Source: Oscillospiraceae bacterium (lineage in GTDB: Bacteria; Bacillota; Clostridia; Oscillospirales; Oscillospiraceae). From it: a stretch of 19,955 nt of DNA. The position numbers were made by a program, and so were the translations under genes. Below are positions 1 to 7,316 of this stretch, piece after piece. Every line of letters starts with the position of its first letter. Position 1 is the stretch's first letter. The stretch covers positions 1-19,955 of the forward strand of contig CACXCV010000019.1 of assembly GCA_902766215.1 (NCBI GenBank). The letters are read 5' to 3'. The notes under the pieces are model-generated. The model searched no databases, was not told the origin of the DNA, and worked only from the letters and a program-made list of their open reading frames with translations.

Positions 1-1533
1 TCCGTCGGCCCCGAGCAGGAGTATTTCCTCATTGACAAGGCCATGTATGAAAAGCGCAAGGATCTGATGTATACCGGGCGCACCCTCTTCGGCGCCAAGC
101 CGCCCAAGGGCCAGGAGATGGACGACCACTACTTCGGTGTGATCAAGCCGCGGGTGGCGGCCTATATGGCCGACCTGAACGAGGAACTGTGGAAGCTGGG
201 CGTGCTGGCCAAGACCGAGCACAATGAGGTGGCCCCGGCGCAGCACGAGCTGGCCCCCATCTATACCACCACCAACATTGCCACCGACCACAACCAGCTG
301 ACCATGGAGATCATGCAGAAGGTGGCCTCGCGCCACGGGCTGGTGTGCCTGCTGCACGAAAAGCCCTTTGCCGGCGTCAACGGAAGCGGCAAGCATAACA
401 ACTGGTCCATGGCCACCGACACCGGCGTGAACCTGCTGACCCCGGGCGAGACGCCGTATGAAAACGCGCAGTTTCTGCTGTTCCTCTGCGCGGTGATCCA
501 GGCCGTGGACGACTATCAGGATCTGCTGCGGCTGTCGGTTGCCACGGCGGGCAACGACCACCGCCTGGGCGCCAACGAGGCCCCTCCGGCCGTGGTGTCC
601 ATGTTCCTGGGCGACGAGCTGACCGCTGTGCTGGACGCCATTGAAAACGACGCGCCCTACAGCGGCTCGGAAAAGACTGTGATGAAGCTGGGCGTGCATG
701 TGCTGCCGCGCTTTACCCGCGACACCACCGACCGCAACCGCACCTCGCCCTTTGCCTTTACGGGCAACAAGTTCGAATTCCGCATGCTGGGCTCGTCGAA
801 CAGCATCGCCTGCGCCAACATCATGCTCAACGCCGCCGTGGCCGAGTCGCTCAAGCGCTATGCCGACCAGCTGGAGAAGGCGGACGATTTTGAGTCCGCC
901 CTGCATGACATGATCAAGCAGGTTATCAAGGATCACAAGCGCATCATCTTCAACGGCAACGGCTATGACGAGAGCTGGATCAGAGAGGCCACCGAGCAGC
1001 GCGGCCTGCTGAACCTGCGCACCACGCCGGACGCGCTGCCCACCATTCTGGAGAAGAAAAACGTGGACATGCTCACCGCGCACAAGGTTTTCTCCGTGGC
1101 GGAGATTCAGTCGCGGTATGAAATCACGCTGGAGAACTATTGCAAGAGCGTCAACATCGAGGCGCTGACCATGGTGGACATGGCCCGCAAGGAAATTCTC
1201 CCGGCGGTGGAGGCCTATGTCCGCGACCTGTCCGACACCCTGCGCGCAAAGAAGGCGGCGGTGCCCGGCGCAGCGGCCAAATATGAGACGGGCCTGATTA
1301 CCCGCCTGTCGGCCCTGACTGACGAAATTGACGATGCGGCCGCCGCGCTGGAGCGCGCCATGATCCAGTATAAGGCCATTGGCGACATCACCGAGGCGGC
1401 CAACATGATCCGCGACGTGATTTTGCAGAAGATGGCCGAGCTGCGGGTGCCCTGCGACGAGGCCGAGACACTGACGGCGGAGAAATACTGGCCGTTCCCG
1501 ACCTATGGCGATCTGCTTTTCGGCGTTCGCTGA
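1..1533 (+). CDS. glnN: Glutamine synthetase type III, 5'-truncated by window edge
   Basis: Cytoplasmic enzyme that makes glutamine from glutamate, ammonia and ATP. The reading frame is open from base 1 and runs into the first Met at 43, so the true start lies upstream. The first residues read SVGPEQEYFLID, a hallmark of the catalytic core of type III enzymes. Further signatures follow in order: HNEVAPAQHELAPIY, HEKPFAGVNGSGKHNNWS, and NRTSPFAFTGNKFEFRMLGS (ATP/glutamate site). A helical C-terminal region specific to type III completes it. About 510 residues are present, against roughly 700 for the family, so about a quarter is missing. Only 42 bases separate it from the ammonium transporter, with no terminator between them, so the two are probably co-transcribed as a nitrogen-assimilation unit. 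Identification rests on motif recognition and is secure. Confidence 0.96.
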   Translation, partial: SVGPEQEYFLIDKAMYEKRKDLMYTGRTLFGAKPPKGQEMDDHYFGVIKPRVAAYMADLNEELWKLGVLAKTEHNEVAPAQHELAPIYTTTNIATDHNQLTMEIMQKVASRHGLVCLLHEKPFAGVNGSGKHNNWSMATDTGVNLLTPGETPYENAQFLLFLCAVIQAVDDYQDLLRLSVATAGNDHRLGANEAPPAVVSMFLGDELTAVLDAIENDAPYSGSEKTVMKLGVHVLPRFTRDTTDRNRTSPFAFTGNKFEFRMLGSSNSIACANIMLNAAVAESLKRYADQLEKADDFESALHDMIKQVIKDHKRIIFNGNGYDESWIREATEQRGLLNLRTTPDALPTILEKKNVDMLTAHKVFSVAEIQSRYEITLENYCKSVNIEALTMVDMARKEILPAVEAYVRDLSDTLRAKKAAVPGAAAKYETGLITRLSALTDEIDDAAAALERAMIQYKAIGDITEAANMIRDVILQKMAELRVPCDEAETLTAEKYWPFPTYGDLLFGVR

Positions 1534-1575
1534 GGGGCTGTAAGAACAATTTGATAAGGTAAGGGAGAGAGAACC

Positions 1576-3291
1576 ATGACATTCAGCGCAGTCAATACCA
1601 TATGGGTGCTGCTGGGCACCGCGCTGGTATTCTTCATGCAGGCCGGCTTTTCCATGTGCGAGGCGGGCTTTACCCGGGCGAAGAACACCGGCAACATCCT
1701 GATGAAAAACCTGATGGACTTCTGCATCGGCACGCCCTGCTTCTGGCTGGTGGGCTTTGGCGTGATGTTCGGCACCGGCACGGCGCTCTTCGGCTGGATT
1801 GACCCGATGATCATGAAGGACTACAGCGCCATCCTGCCCGCGGGGGTGCCGCTGTGGGCCTATGCGGCGTTTCAGACGGTGTTCTGCGCCACCTCGGCCA
1901 CGATCGTCTCCGGCGCCATGGCCGAGCGGACCAAGTTCAGCGCCTACTGTATCTATTCGGCAGCCATTTCGCTGTTTATCTACCCGGTTTCCGGCCACTG
2001 GATCTGGGGTGGCGGCTGGCTGAGCCAGCTGGGCTTCCACGACTTTGCTGGCTCCACGGCGGTGCATATGGTCGGCGGCGTGTGCGCGCTGATTGGCGCC
2101 AAAATCCTTGGCCCGCGCATCGGCAAATATGGCAAGGATGGCAAGCCCCGCGCCATCCTGGGCCACAACCTGACCTTTGCCGCGCTGGGCGTGTTTATCC
2201 TGTGGTTCTGCTGGTTCGGCTTCAACGGCGCGTCCACCCTGGGCATGGACAGCGATGAGCTGATGCAGAGCGCCGGCCTGGTGTTCTTCAACACCAACCT
2301 CTGCGCGGCGGTCGCCTGCTGCGCCACGCTGGTGTTTACCTGGATCCGCTACAAAAAGCCGGATGTGTCCATGACCTATAACGCGGCGCTGGCCGGCCTG
2401 GTGGGCATCACCGCCGGCTGCGACGCAGTCAACCCCCTGGGCTCGGCCATCATGGGCCTGGTGTTCGGCATTGTTATTGTGCTGTCGGTCGAATTCTTCG
2501 ACAAGGTTGCCAAGATCGACGACCCGGTGGGCGCCATCTCGGTACACTGCGTCTGCGGCGCCCTGGGCACAATCCTCACGGGCTTCTTTGCCACAGGCGT
2601 GTCCACGGAAAAGGGTGTGTTCTATGGCGGCGGGTTCCACTTCCTGGGCGTGCAGACGCTGGGCGTGGTGACCGTGGCGGCCTATGTCTCGGTGATCATC
2701 ACGATGGTGTTCCTGCTGCTCAAGCACACTATCGGCCTGCGGGCCGACGCGGCCGACGAGATCGAGGGCCTGGACGTGTCCGAGCATGGCCTGCTGACGG
2801 CCTATGCCGGCTTTGCCATGCTGCCCGACACGGCCACGGCGGAGGAAGCGCCTGTGGCGGTGCCTGTGGCGGCGACGGCTGACGAGGCAATCCCGGTGAA
2901 AAAGGTGCCGGTGTGCACGGGCGAGGCTGGCACGCCCAAGTTCACCAAGGTGGAGATCCTCTGCAAGGAGGCAAAGCTGGAGCCGCTGAAGAACGCCATG
3001 AGCCAGATCGGCATCACCGGCATGACGGTGTCTCATGTGCTGGGCTGCGGCATCCAGAAGGGCCGGCCGGAGTATTACCGCGGCGTCCCAGTGGAGACCA
3101 ACCTGCTGCCCAAGGTACAGGTGGACATCGTGGTCAGCAAGGTGCCGGTGCGCAGCGTCATCGAAACGGCCAAGAAGGTGCTTTATACCGGCCACATCGG
3201 CGACGGCAAGATCTTTGTCTATGACGTGGAGAACGTGGTCAAGGTCCGCACCGGCGAGGAAGGCTATGACGCGCTGCAGGACGAGGAATAA
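1576..3291 (+). CDS. amt: Ammonium transporter with fused C-terminal PII signalling domain
   Basis: Membrane channel for ammonium uptake (Amt/MEP/Rh family) carrying its own PII-type regulator. Residues 1 to about 405 are the multi-helix channel: it starts TFSAVNTIWVLLGTALVFFM, and carries DFAGSTAVHMVGG and SVHCVCGALGTILTG, which contain the twin pore histidines of the family. Residues about 410-453 are a low-complexity Ala/Val/Pro/Glu linker. Residues about 454-571 are a full GlnB/GlnK domain: KFTKVEILCKEAKLEPL, the T-loop GCGIQKGRPEYYRG with Tyr501 at the classical uridylylation position, and the ATP-binding stretch GHIGDGKIFVYDVENVVKVR. Free GlnK normally plugs AmtB from the cytoplasm; a tethered copy suggests built-in gating by ATP/ADP/2-oxoglutarate (inference). 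The start is set by the AAGGGAGAG ribosome site about 10 bases upstream. Confidence 0.95.
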   Translation: MTFSAVNTIWVLLGTALVFFMQAGFSMCEAGFTRAKNTGNILMKNLMDFCIGTPCFWLVGFGVMFGTGTALFGWIDPMIMKDYSAILPAGVPLWAYAAFQTVFCATSATIVSGAMAERTKFSAYCIYSAAISLFIYPVSGHWIWGGGWLSQLGFHDFAGSTAVHMVGGVCALIGAKILGPRIGKYGKDGKPRAILGHNLTFAALGVFILWFCWFGFNGASTLGMDSDELMQSAGLVFFNTNLCAAVACCATLVFTWIRYKKPDVSMTYNAALAGLVGITAGCDAVNPLGSAIMGLVFGIVIVLSVEFFDKVAKIDDPVGAISVHCVCGALGTILTGFFATGVSTEKGVFYGGGFHFLGVQTLGVVTVAAYVSVIITMVFLLLKHTIGLRADAADEIEGLDVSEHGLLTAYAGFAMLPDTATAEEAPVAVPVAATADEAIPVKKVPVCTGEAGTPKFTKVEILCKEAKLEPLKNAMSQIGITGMTVSHVLGCGIQKGRPEYYRGVPVETNLLPKVQVDIVVSKVPVRSVIETAKKVLYTGHIGDGKIFVYDVENVVKVRTGEEGYDALQDEE

Positions 3292-3310
3292 GCGGCGCGG
3301 CCAACGACAA

Positions 3311-3548
3311 TTGAAAAGCGTTTGAACCGGGAGAAGTACCGCGGGAGCTCACCCGCAGCGAGTATGGGACGGTGGAAGCCATACGGCAGAGCCTGCGCGA
3401 ATAACACCCGGTGAGCTGCAATCCGAACGGAGCAATCCCGGTAGGTGCGCCGGCAGGCCAACCGTTACGATGGTCGGGCCTTGACAGAGGCCGCAATGAG
3501 ACAAAAGATAGGTGGCACAGCGAGACGCAGCACTTGCCCTATTCCATT
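3311..3548 (+). promoter_or_regulatory. T-box riboswitch, asparagine specifier (AAC), upstream of asnB
   Basis: This leader senses uncharged tRNA-Asn. Seen directly: the Stem I base ACCGGG (3326-3331) pairs with CCCGGT (3407-3412). The 5' side of the specifier loop reads AGAAGTA (3332-3338) and the 3' side reads GAA-T-AAC-A, placing the AAC asparagine codon at 3403-3405. GTATGG (3362-3367) pairs with CCATAC (3379-3384) near the apex. A T-box/antiterminator follows: ATAGG (3508-3512), bulge TGGCA, then GCG-AGA-CGC, closed by CCTAT (3538-3542). The TGGN bulge is what pairs with the tRNA acceptor end. The gene behind it is asparagine synthetase, which agrees with the specifier. No U-tract terminator is visible, so control may be at translation initiation. 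Deviations from the AGGGTGGNACCGCG consensus lower certainty slightly. Confidence 0.85.
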
Positions 3549-3565
3549 GCTGACAAAAACAACAA

Positions 3566-3582
3566 CCAAATGGGTTTGGAGG
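3566..3582 (+). promoter_or_regulatory. Small hairpin overlapping the asnB ribosome-binding site
   Basis: CCAAA (3566-3570) can pair with TTTGG (3575-3579) around a TGGG loop. The 3' arm includes the first two bases of the GGAGG ribosome site at 3578-3582, 7 bases ahead of the ATG at 3590. It lies just after the T-box element and could be part of a translational on/off switch. The stem is weak, so function is conjectural. Confidence 0.35.
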
Positions 3583-3589
3583 ATTTGCC

Positions 3590-5167
3590 ATGTGTGCGAT
3601 TATGGGCTACTGCGGCCCCTGTGCCGCCTTTTCTGATTTTGAAGCGGGCTTTTGCCAGACGGTCTCCCGCGGGCCGGACGAGAGCCGGATTGTCGATACC
3701 GGCAGGGGCCTGCTGGGCTTCCACCGGCTGGCGATTATGGGCCTGAGTCCCGAGGGTATGCAGCCCTTTACCCTGGACGGCAGCTATCTGGTCTGCAACG
3801 GGGAAATCTATGGCTTTGAGCGCTGGAAGGCCTGTCTGGCGGGGAAGTATGCCTTCCGCAGCGGCTCGGACTGCGAGGTGCTGCTGCCCCTGTACCGGGA
3901 ATACGGCACGGACATGTTTGCCATGCTGGACGCCGAGTTTGCCCTGATCCTCTACGATGGGCAGACGGGGGAGTATATCGCCGCCCGCGACCCCATCGGC
4001 ATCCGCCCGCTGTACTATGGCTATGACCGGCAGGGTGTGATTGTCTTTGCCAGCGAGGCAAAGAACCTGACCGGCCTGTGCAGCCGGGTGATGCCCTTCC
4101 CGCCGGGGCACTATTACCGGGGCGGGAAGTTTGTCCGCTATGCCGACCCGGCGGCAGTGGCGGCGGTATGTCACGACGACCTGGACACGGTGTGCCGGAC
4201 TATCCGCGACAAGCTGACCGCCGGGGTGGAGAAGCGGCTGGTGGCCGATGCCAAGGTGGGCTTTCTGCTTTCGGGCGGGCTGGATTCGTCGCTGGTGTGC
4301 GCCATCGCCGCCAGAAAGAGCCGCACGCCCATCCGCACCTTTGCCATCGGCATGGACACCGACGCCATCGACCTGAAATATGCCCGGCAGGCGGCACAGT
4401 ACATCGGCAGCCGGCACACCGAGGTGCGGATGACCCGGCGGCAGGTGCTCGACTCGCTGGAGACGGTGATCCGCCTTCTGGGCACCTATGACATTACCAC
4501 CATCCGCGCCAGCATGGGCATGTATCTGCTGTGCAGATGGATCCACGAAAACACCGATATCCGCGTGCTGCTCACGGGCGAAATCTCCGACGAGCTGTTC
4601 GGCTATAAATATACCGACTATGCCCCCACGGCGGCGGCCTTTCAGGCCGAGGCGGAGATGCGCGTCCGCCAGCTGCACATGTATGACGTGCTGCGCGCCG
4701 ACCGCTGCATCAGCAGCAATGCGCTGGAGGCCCGGGTGCCCTTCGGCGACCTGGATTTTGTCCGCTATGTGATGGCCATTGACCCGGAGAAGAAGATCAA
4801 CGTCTATGGTAAGGGCAAATATCTGCTCCGCCGCGCCTTTGAAGGGGACTATCTGCCCCATGACATTCTCTGGCGCGAAAAGGCCGCGTTTTCCGACGCG
4901 GTGGGCCACTCGATGGTGGACGACCTGAAGGAATACGCCGCGGGCCTGTATACCGACGAGGAATACGAGACCCGGCGGCGGCGCTATCCCCATGCCATGC
5001 CGTTCACAAAGGAGTCGCTGCTCTACCGCGAGATTTTCGAGCGGTACTATCCCGGCCAGGCGGAGATGATCGCCGGCTTCTGGATGCCAAACCGGGCCTG
5101 GCAGGGCTGCGACGTGGACGATCCCTCCGCCCGGGTGCTGGCCAACTATGGCGGCAGCGGCGAATAA
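3590..5167 (+). CDS. asnB: Asparagine synthetase (glutamine-hydrolysing)
   Basis: Converts aspartate to asparagine using glutamine and ATP in the cytoplasm. The protein begins MCAIMGYCG, so after Met removal Cys2 is the nucleophile of an N-terminal class II glutaminase domain (about residues 2-190, with NGEIYGF and RDPIGIRPLYY). The synthetase domain carries the pyrophosphate loop SGGLDSS at residues 228-234 and GEISDELFGYKYTDYAP further on. At 525 residues it is close to the usual size for bacterial AsnB. GGAGG seven bases upstream fixes the ATG at 3590. It follows a T-box leader reading AAC, so it is probably induced when tRNA-Asn is uncharged. Its position behind glutamine synthetase and the ammonium transporter suggests a local nitrogen circuit. 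A long open frame on the opposite strand (3539-4993) is a codon-bias shadow. Confidence 0.96.
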   Translation: MCAIMGYCGPCAAFSDFEAGFCQTVSRGPDESRIVDTGRGLLGFHRLAIMGLSPEGMQPFTLDGSYLVCNGEIYGFERWKACLAGKYAFRSGSDCEVLLPLYREYGTDMFAMLDAEFALILYDGQTGEYIAARDPIGIRPLYYGYDRQGVIVFASEAKNLTGLCSRVMPFPPGHYYRGGKFVRYADPAAVAAVCHDDLDTVCRTIRDKLTAGVEKRLVADAKVGFLLSGGLDSSLVCAIAARKSRTPIRTFAIGMDTDAIDLKYARQAAQYIGSRHTEVRMTRRQVLDSLETVIRLLGTYDITTIRASMGMYLLCRWIHENTDIRVLLTGEISDELFGYKYTDYAPTAAAFQAEAEMRVRQLHMYDVLRADRCISSNALEARVPFGDLDFVRYVMAIDPEKKINVYGKGKYLLRRAFEGDYLPHDILWREKAAFSDAVGHSMVDDLKEYAAGLYTDEEYETRRRRYPHAMPFTKESLLYREIFERYYPGQAEMIAGFWMPNRAWQGCDVDDPSARVLANYGGSGE

Positions 5168-5230
5168 GGCGCAGCCGCCGGGGGAGTATGGCGCTGTTTT
5201 TCCTTGCTGTTCCGCTTTTTCATCCTGATC

Positions 5231-5280
5231 CGCAGCGGGAGGGCTGTCCGTATGGGCAGCCCTCCCGCTGCGTCTTGACG
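5231..5280 (+). terminator. Strong hairpin terminator after asnB
   Basis: A perfect 16-bp inverted repeat, CGCAGCGGGAGGGCTG (5231-5246) against its complement (5257-5272), with a 10-base loop, followed by a short TCTTG. It lies 64 bases after the asnB stop codon and before the next promoter. The U-tract is poor, but stem strength and position favour transcription termination. Confidence 0.7.
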
Positions 5281-5309
5281 CAAATCGGGTTTTTCGTTGG
5301 GTATGCCCA

Positions 5310-5338
5310 TTGTCTCAGGGGCACCGCTGCGGTATAAT
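5310..5338 (+). promoter_or_regulatory. Sigma-A-type promoter for the HD-domain/glycosyltransferase unit
   Basis: TTGTCT at 5310-5315 and a perfect TATAAT at 5333-5338 are separated by exactly 17 bases. It lies after the asnB terminator and about 40 bases before the next start codon, so the HD-domain/glycosyltransferase pair has its own promoter. Confidence 0.75.
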
Positions 5339-5380
5339 AGACCCAACACACAAACGGCAGCCCCACGGGGGAGGGAAACC

Positions 5381-5914
5381 ATGCGCAAGCACAAGAGCGC
5401 CGAGCAGATTGTCCGGCAATACGGCGGGGATATTCTCCGCTCCGGCGGAATGCAGCAGGAAAAGACCTTTATGCAGCACGGCAGGGTCAGCGTCTATGGC
5501 CACTCGCTGATGGTGGCGGTGCTGTGCGTGAAGATTGCCCGAGCGCTGGCCATCCGGGTGAACACCCGCTCGCTGGTGCGGGGTGCGCTGCTGCACGACT
5601 ATTTTCTCTATGACTGGCATGTGCCGGACAAAAGCCACCGGCTGCATGCGTTTTACCACGCGGGGCGCGCGGCGCATAATGCCCAGCGCGACTTTGGCCT
5701 GAACGACATCGAGCGGAACATGATCCGCTCGCACATGTTCCCGCTGGGCCGGGTGCTGCCGCGCTACCGGGAGAGCCTGATCCTCTGCGCCGCGGACAAG
5801 CTTCGCGCCGCGGGCGAAACGGCTGCCGGCCTGCGGGACAGGCTGGGCGGCGGGCTTGCGGGCCTGTTCTGCCGGGGAAAAGACAAAAAGAAAGGACGAG
5901 GCAACAAGCCATGA
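5381..5914 (+). CDS. HD-domain phosphohydrolase-like protein
   Basis: A 177-residue cytoplasmic protein of the HD superfamily, whose members are usually metal-dependent phosphohydrolases. Visible metal-ligand candidates are His41 (VYGHSLMVA), the His72-Asp73 pair (LLHDYFLYDWH) and later histidines in FYHAGRAAHNA. The segment LNDIERNMIRSHMFPLG is typical of small clostridial HD proteins. The tail is lysine/arginine rich (GKDKKKGRGNKP). The ATG at 5381 is chosen because GGGGGAGGG sits just upstream and the promoter TATAAT at 5333 lies downstream of the alternative Met at 5297. The stop overlaps the next start codon (ATGA), so it is translationally coupled to the glycosyltransferase. Its substrate cannot be told from sequence; a role in envelope lipid metabolism is only suggested by the partner. 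Confidence 0.85.
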   Translation: MRKHKSAEQIVRQYGGDILRSGGMQQEKTFMQHGRVSVYGHSLMVAVLCVKIARALAIRVNTRSLVRGALLHDYFLYDWHVPDKSHRLHAFYHAGRAAHNAQRDFGLNDIERNMIRSHMFPLGRVLPRYRESLILCAADKLRAAGETAAGLRDRLGGGLAGLFCRGKDKKKGRGNKP

Positions 5915-7038
5915 AGCTATTGGTACTCAGCTGCGACACCGGCGAGGGGCACAACAGCGCGGCCCGCGCCATCACCGAGCGGCTGGAGCGACGGGGGCTG
6001 GACTATACCCAGGCCGACCCGCTGTCCTTCGGCAGAAAAAAGACGGCGGGGATTGTCGCCGCCTCGTATAACGGGATCATCAAAAAAGCGCCGGCCGCCT
6101 TCGGCATGATTTACCGGGTGGGCGACCTGTACAGCTCGGCCGGGCTGGCCTCGCCCATCTATTTTGCCAATTCGCTCTATGCCGGGCACCTGGAGCGCTA
6201 TATCACGGAAAACGGCTTTGATGCCGTGATCACCACGCACCTGTTTGCCATGGAGGCCATGACGGCCGTCCACCGCAAGACGGACTGCCGCGTCCCGTGC
6301 TATGGCATTCTGACGGACTATACCTGTATCCCCTTCTTTGCCGAGACAAAGCTGGAGGCCTATTTCATCCCCCACGAGGATCTGCGGCAGGAGATGGTGG
6401 ACAAGGGCATGGAGAGCGCGCGGCTTGTCCCCACGGGCATTCCGGTGGGTGCGCGGTTTGCCGGCCGCCTGGACAAAGCGGCGGCCCGGGACAGGCTGGG
6501 CATCCCCCAGGACGGGCCGCTGATCCTGATCATGACCGGCGGCGTGGGCTGCGGCAACATTACCGACCTGTGCGACGAGGTGCTGCGGCAGAGCCGGAGC
6601 GCCTGCCGCGTGTGCGTCCTCACCGGGCGCAACGACGAGCTGAAGCAGCAGCTCGACGAGCGGTATGCGGGGCTTGACTGGCTGCAGACCGTCCCCTTTA
6701 CCACCGACGTGAGCACTTATATGAATGCGGCCGATGTGCTGATTTCCAAGCCGGGCGGCCTTTCCACCACCGAGGCGGCGGTGGCCAATGTGCCGCTGGT
6801 GCATATTCTCGCCTTTTCCGGCTGCGAGACGAAAAACGCCGAGTTTTTCTCCCAGCGGGGGATGTCCATCCGCGCGGACAACGCGCAGGCGGCGGTGGAG
6901 ACGGCCTGGTCGCTGATCCGCAGCCCCGAGCGGGCCGAGCAGATGCGCCAGGCCCAGCGGCGGCACATCAACCCCTATGCGGCCAGGGACATTGTGGCCC
7001 GGGTAACCGGCGACCTGACCGCCGCCGGGCAGGAATAA
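5911..7038 (+). CDS. MGDG synthase/UgtP-like glycosyltransferase (GT28 fold)
   Basis: A 375-residue glycosyltransferase probably acting at the inner face of the membrane, transferring a sugar from a nucleotide sugar to diacylglycerol or a similar lipid. The N-terminal MGDG-synthase domain begins MKLLVLSCDTGEGHNSAARA, with the GEGH loop at residues 11-14. The C-terminal GT-B half has MTGGVGCGN and the nucleotide-sugar motif SKPGGLSTTEA starting at Ser279. Length matches UgtP and related processive glucosyltransferases. There is no signal peptide. It overlaps the HD-domain gene by four bases, and the unit ends at the hairpin at 7140. The exact acceptor is unknown. Its last codons and the following intergenic DNA recur in degraded form near 8772-8965. 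Confidence 0.9.
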   Translation: MKLLVLSCDTGEGHNSAARAITERLERRGLDYTQADPLSFGRKKTAGIVAASYNGIIKKAPAAFGMIYRVGDLYSSAGLASPIYFANSLYAGHLERYITENGFDAVITTHLFAMEAMTAVHRKTDCRVPCYGILTDYTCIPFFAETKLEAYFIPHEDLRQEMVDKGMESARLVPTGIPVGARFAGRLDKAAARDRLGIPQDGPLILIMTGGVGCGNITDLCDEVLRQSRSACRVCVLTGRNDELKQQLDERYAGLDWLQTVPFTTDVSTYMNAADVLISKPGGLSTTEAAVANVPLVHILAFSGCETKNAEFFSQRGMSIRADNAQAAVETAWSLIRSPERAEQMRQAQRRHINPYAARDIVARVTGDLTAAGQE

Positions 7039-7096
7039 GACAACATCCTCTGCATTCCGTCCGTGGAAACAATACACAAGATTGCATATGGCAGGG
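7022..7096 (+). repeat. Imperfect direct repeat, left copy
   Basis: Two blocks recur downstream. The first (7022-7043, covering the last codons and stop of the glycosyltransferase) matches 8855-8876 at 20 of 22 positions. The second (7074-7096) matches 8943-8965 at 21 of 23. The stretch ahead of the second block (7053-7080) is also partly alike (20 of 28). The copies flank the AT-richer islet with the TetR, KTR and DUF3795-like genes. Confidence 0.75.
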
Positions 7097-7139
7097 TGTC
7101 GCGGCGCGAAGGATTGGACAGACTATTTGAACGGCTTGA

Positions 7140-7177
7140 ACGGCGGCTTTGAGAGATCAGAGCCGCCGTCCTTTTTT
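7140..7177 (+). terminator. Rho-independent terminator after the glycosyltransferase
   Basis: ACGGCGGCT (7140-7148) pairs perfectly with AGCCGCCGT (7161-7169) around a 12-base loop, followed by CC and six T. This is a textbook terminator and ends the HD-domain/glycosyltransferase unit. Confidence 0.92.
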
Positions 7178-7244
7178 ATTATTACGCGCCGAAAGATCCA
7201 TGCTCCCAGGCTTTTGAAGGATCGTAAATTTTGCTCCAGACGGA

Positions 7245-7273
7245 TTGACAATCGGAATTTGTTGATGTATAAT
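7245..7273 (+). promoter_or_regulatory. Perfect consensus promoter of the first TetR gene
   Basis: TTGACA (7245-7250), 17 bases, TATAAT (7268-7273): both hexamers match the sigma-A consensus exactly. The -10 lies inside the palindrome at 7265-7286, so repressor binding would block RNA polymerase. Confidence 0.9.
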
Positions 7274-7286
7274 TTATGTTATACAT
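7265..7286. promoter_or_regulatory. Palindromic operator overlapping the TetR promoter
   Basis: ATGTATAA (7265-7272) and TTATACAT (7279-7286) are perfect inverted arms around a 6-base spacer. The palindrome covers the -10 box and the region just downstream. It is the likely autoregulatory site of the TetR protein encoded 31 bases further on. Confidence 0.8.
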
Positions 7287-7316
7287 AATACGAGTTATAA
7301 ATGTGAAGGTGTGAAC

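Noticed and set aside
3539..4993. 484-codon open frame on the minus strand opposite asnB
   Set aside because: It has no recognisable domain or ribosome site, is rich in His/Gln/Arg/Gly as expected for the reverse of GC-rich codons, and covers a clear asnB.
5275..5302. TTGACG as a -35 box for the HD-domain gene
   Set aside because: No acceptable -10 lies at 16-18 bases; the TTGTCT/TATAAT pair at 5310-5338 is better placed.
5917..7077. 386-codon open frame on the minus strand opposite the glycosyltransferase
   Set aside because: Shadow of codon bias; it mirrors a conserved gene and lacks any motif.
7082..7288. 68-codon frame between the glycosyltransferase and the first TetR gene
   Set aside because: It spans a rho-independent terminator and the TetR promoter, and has no ribosome site.
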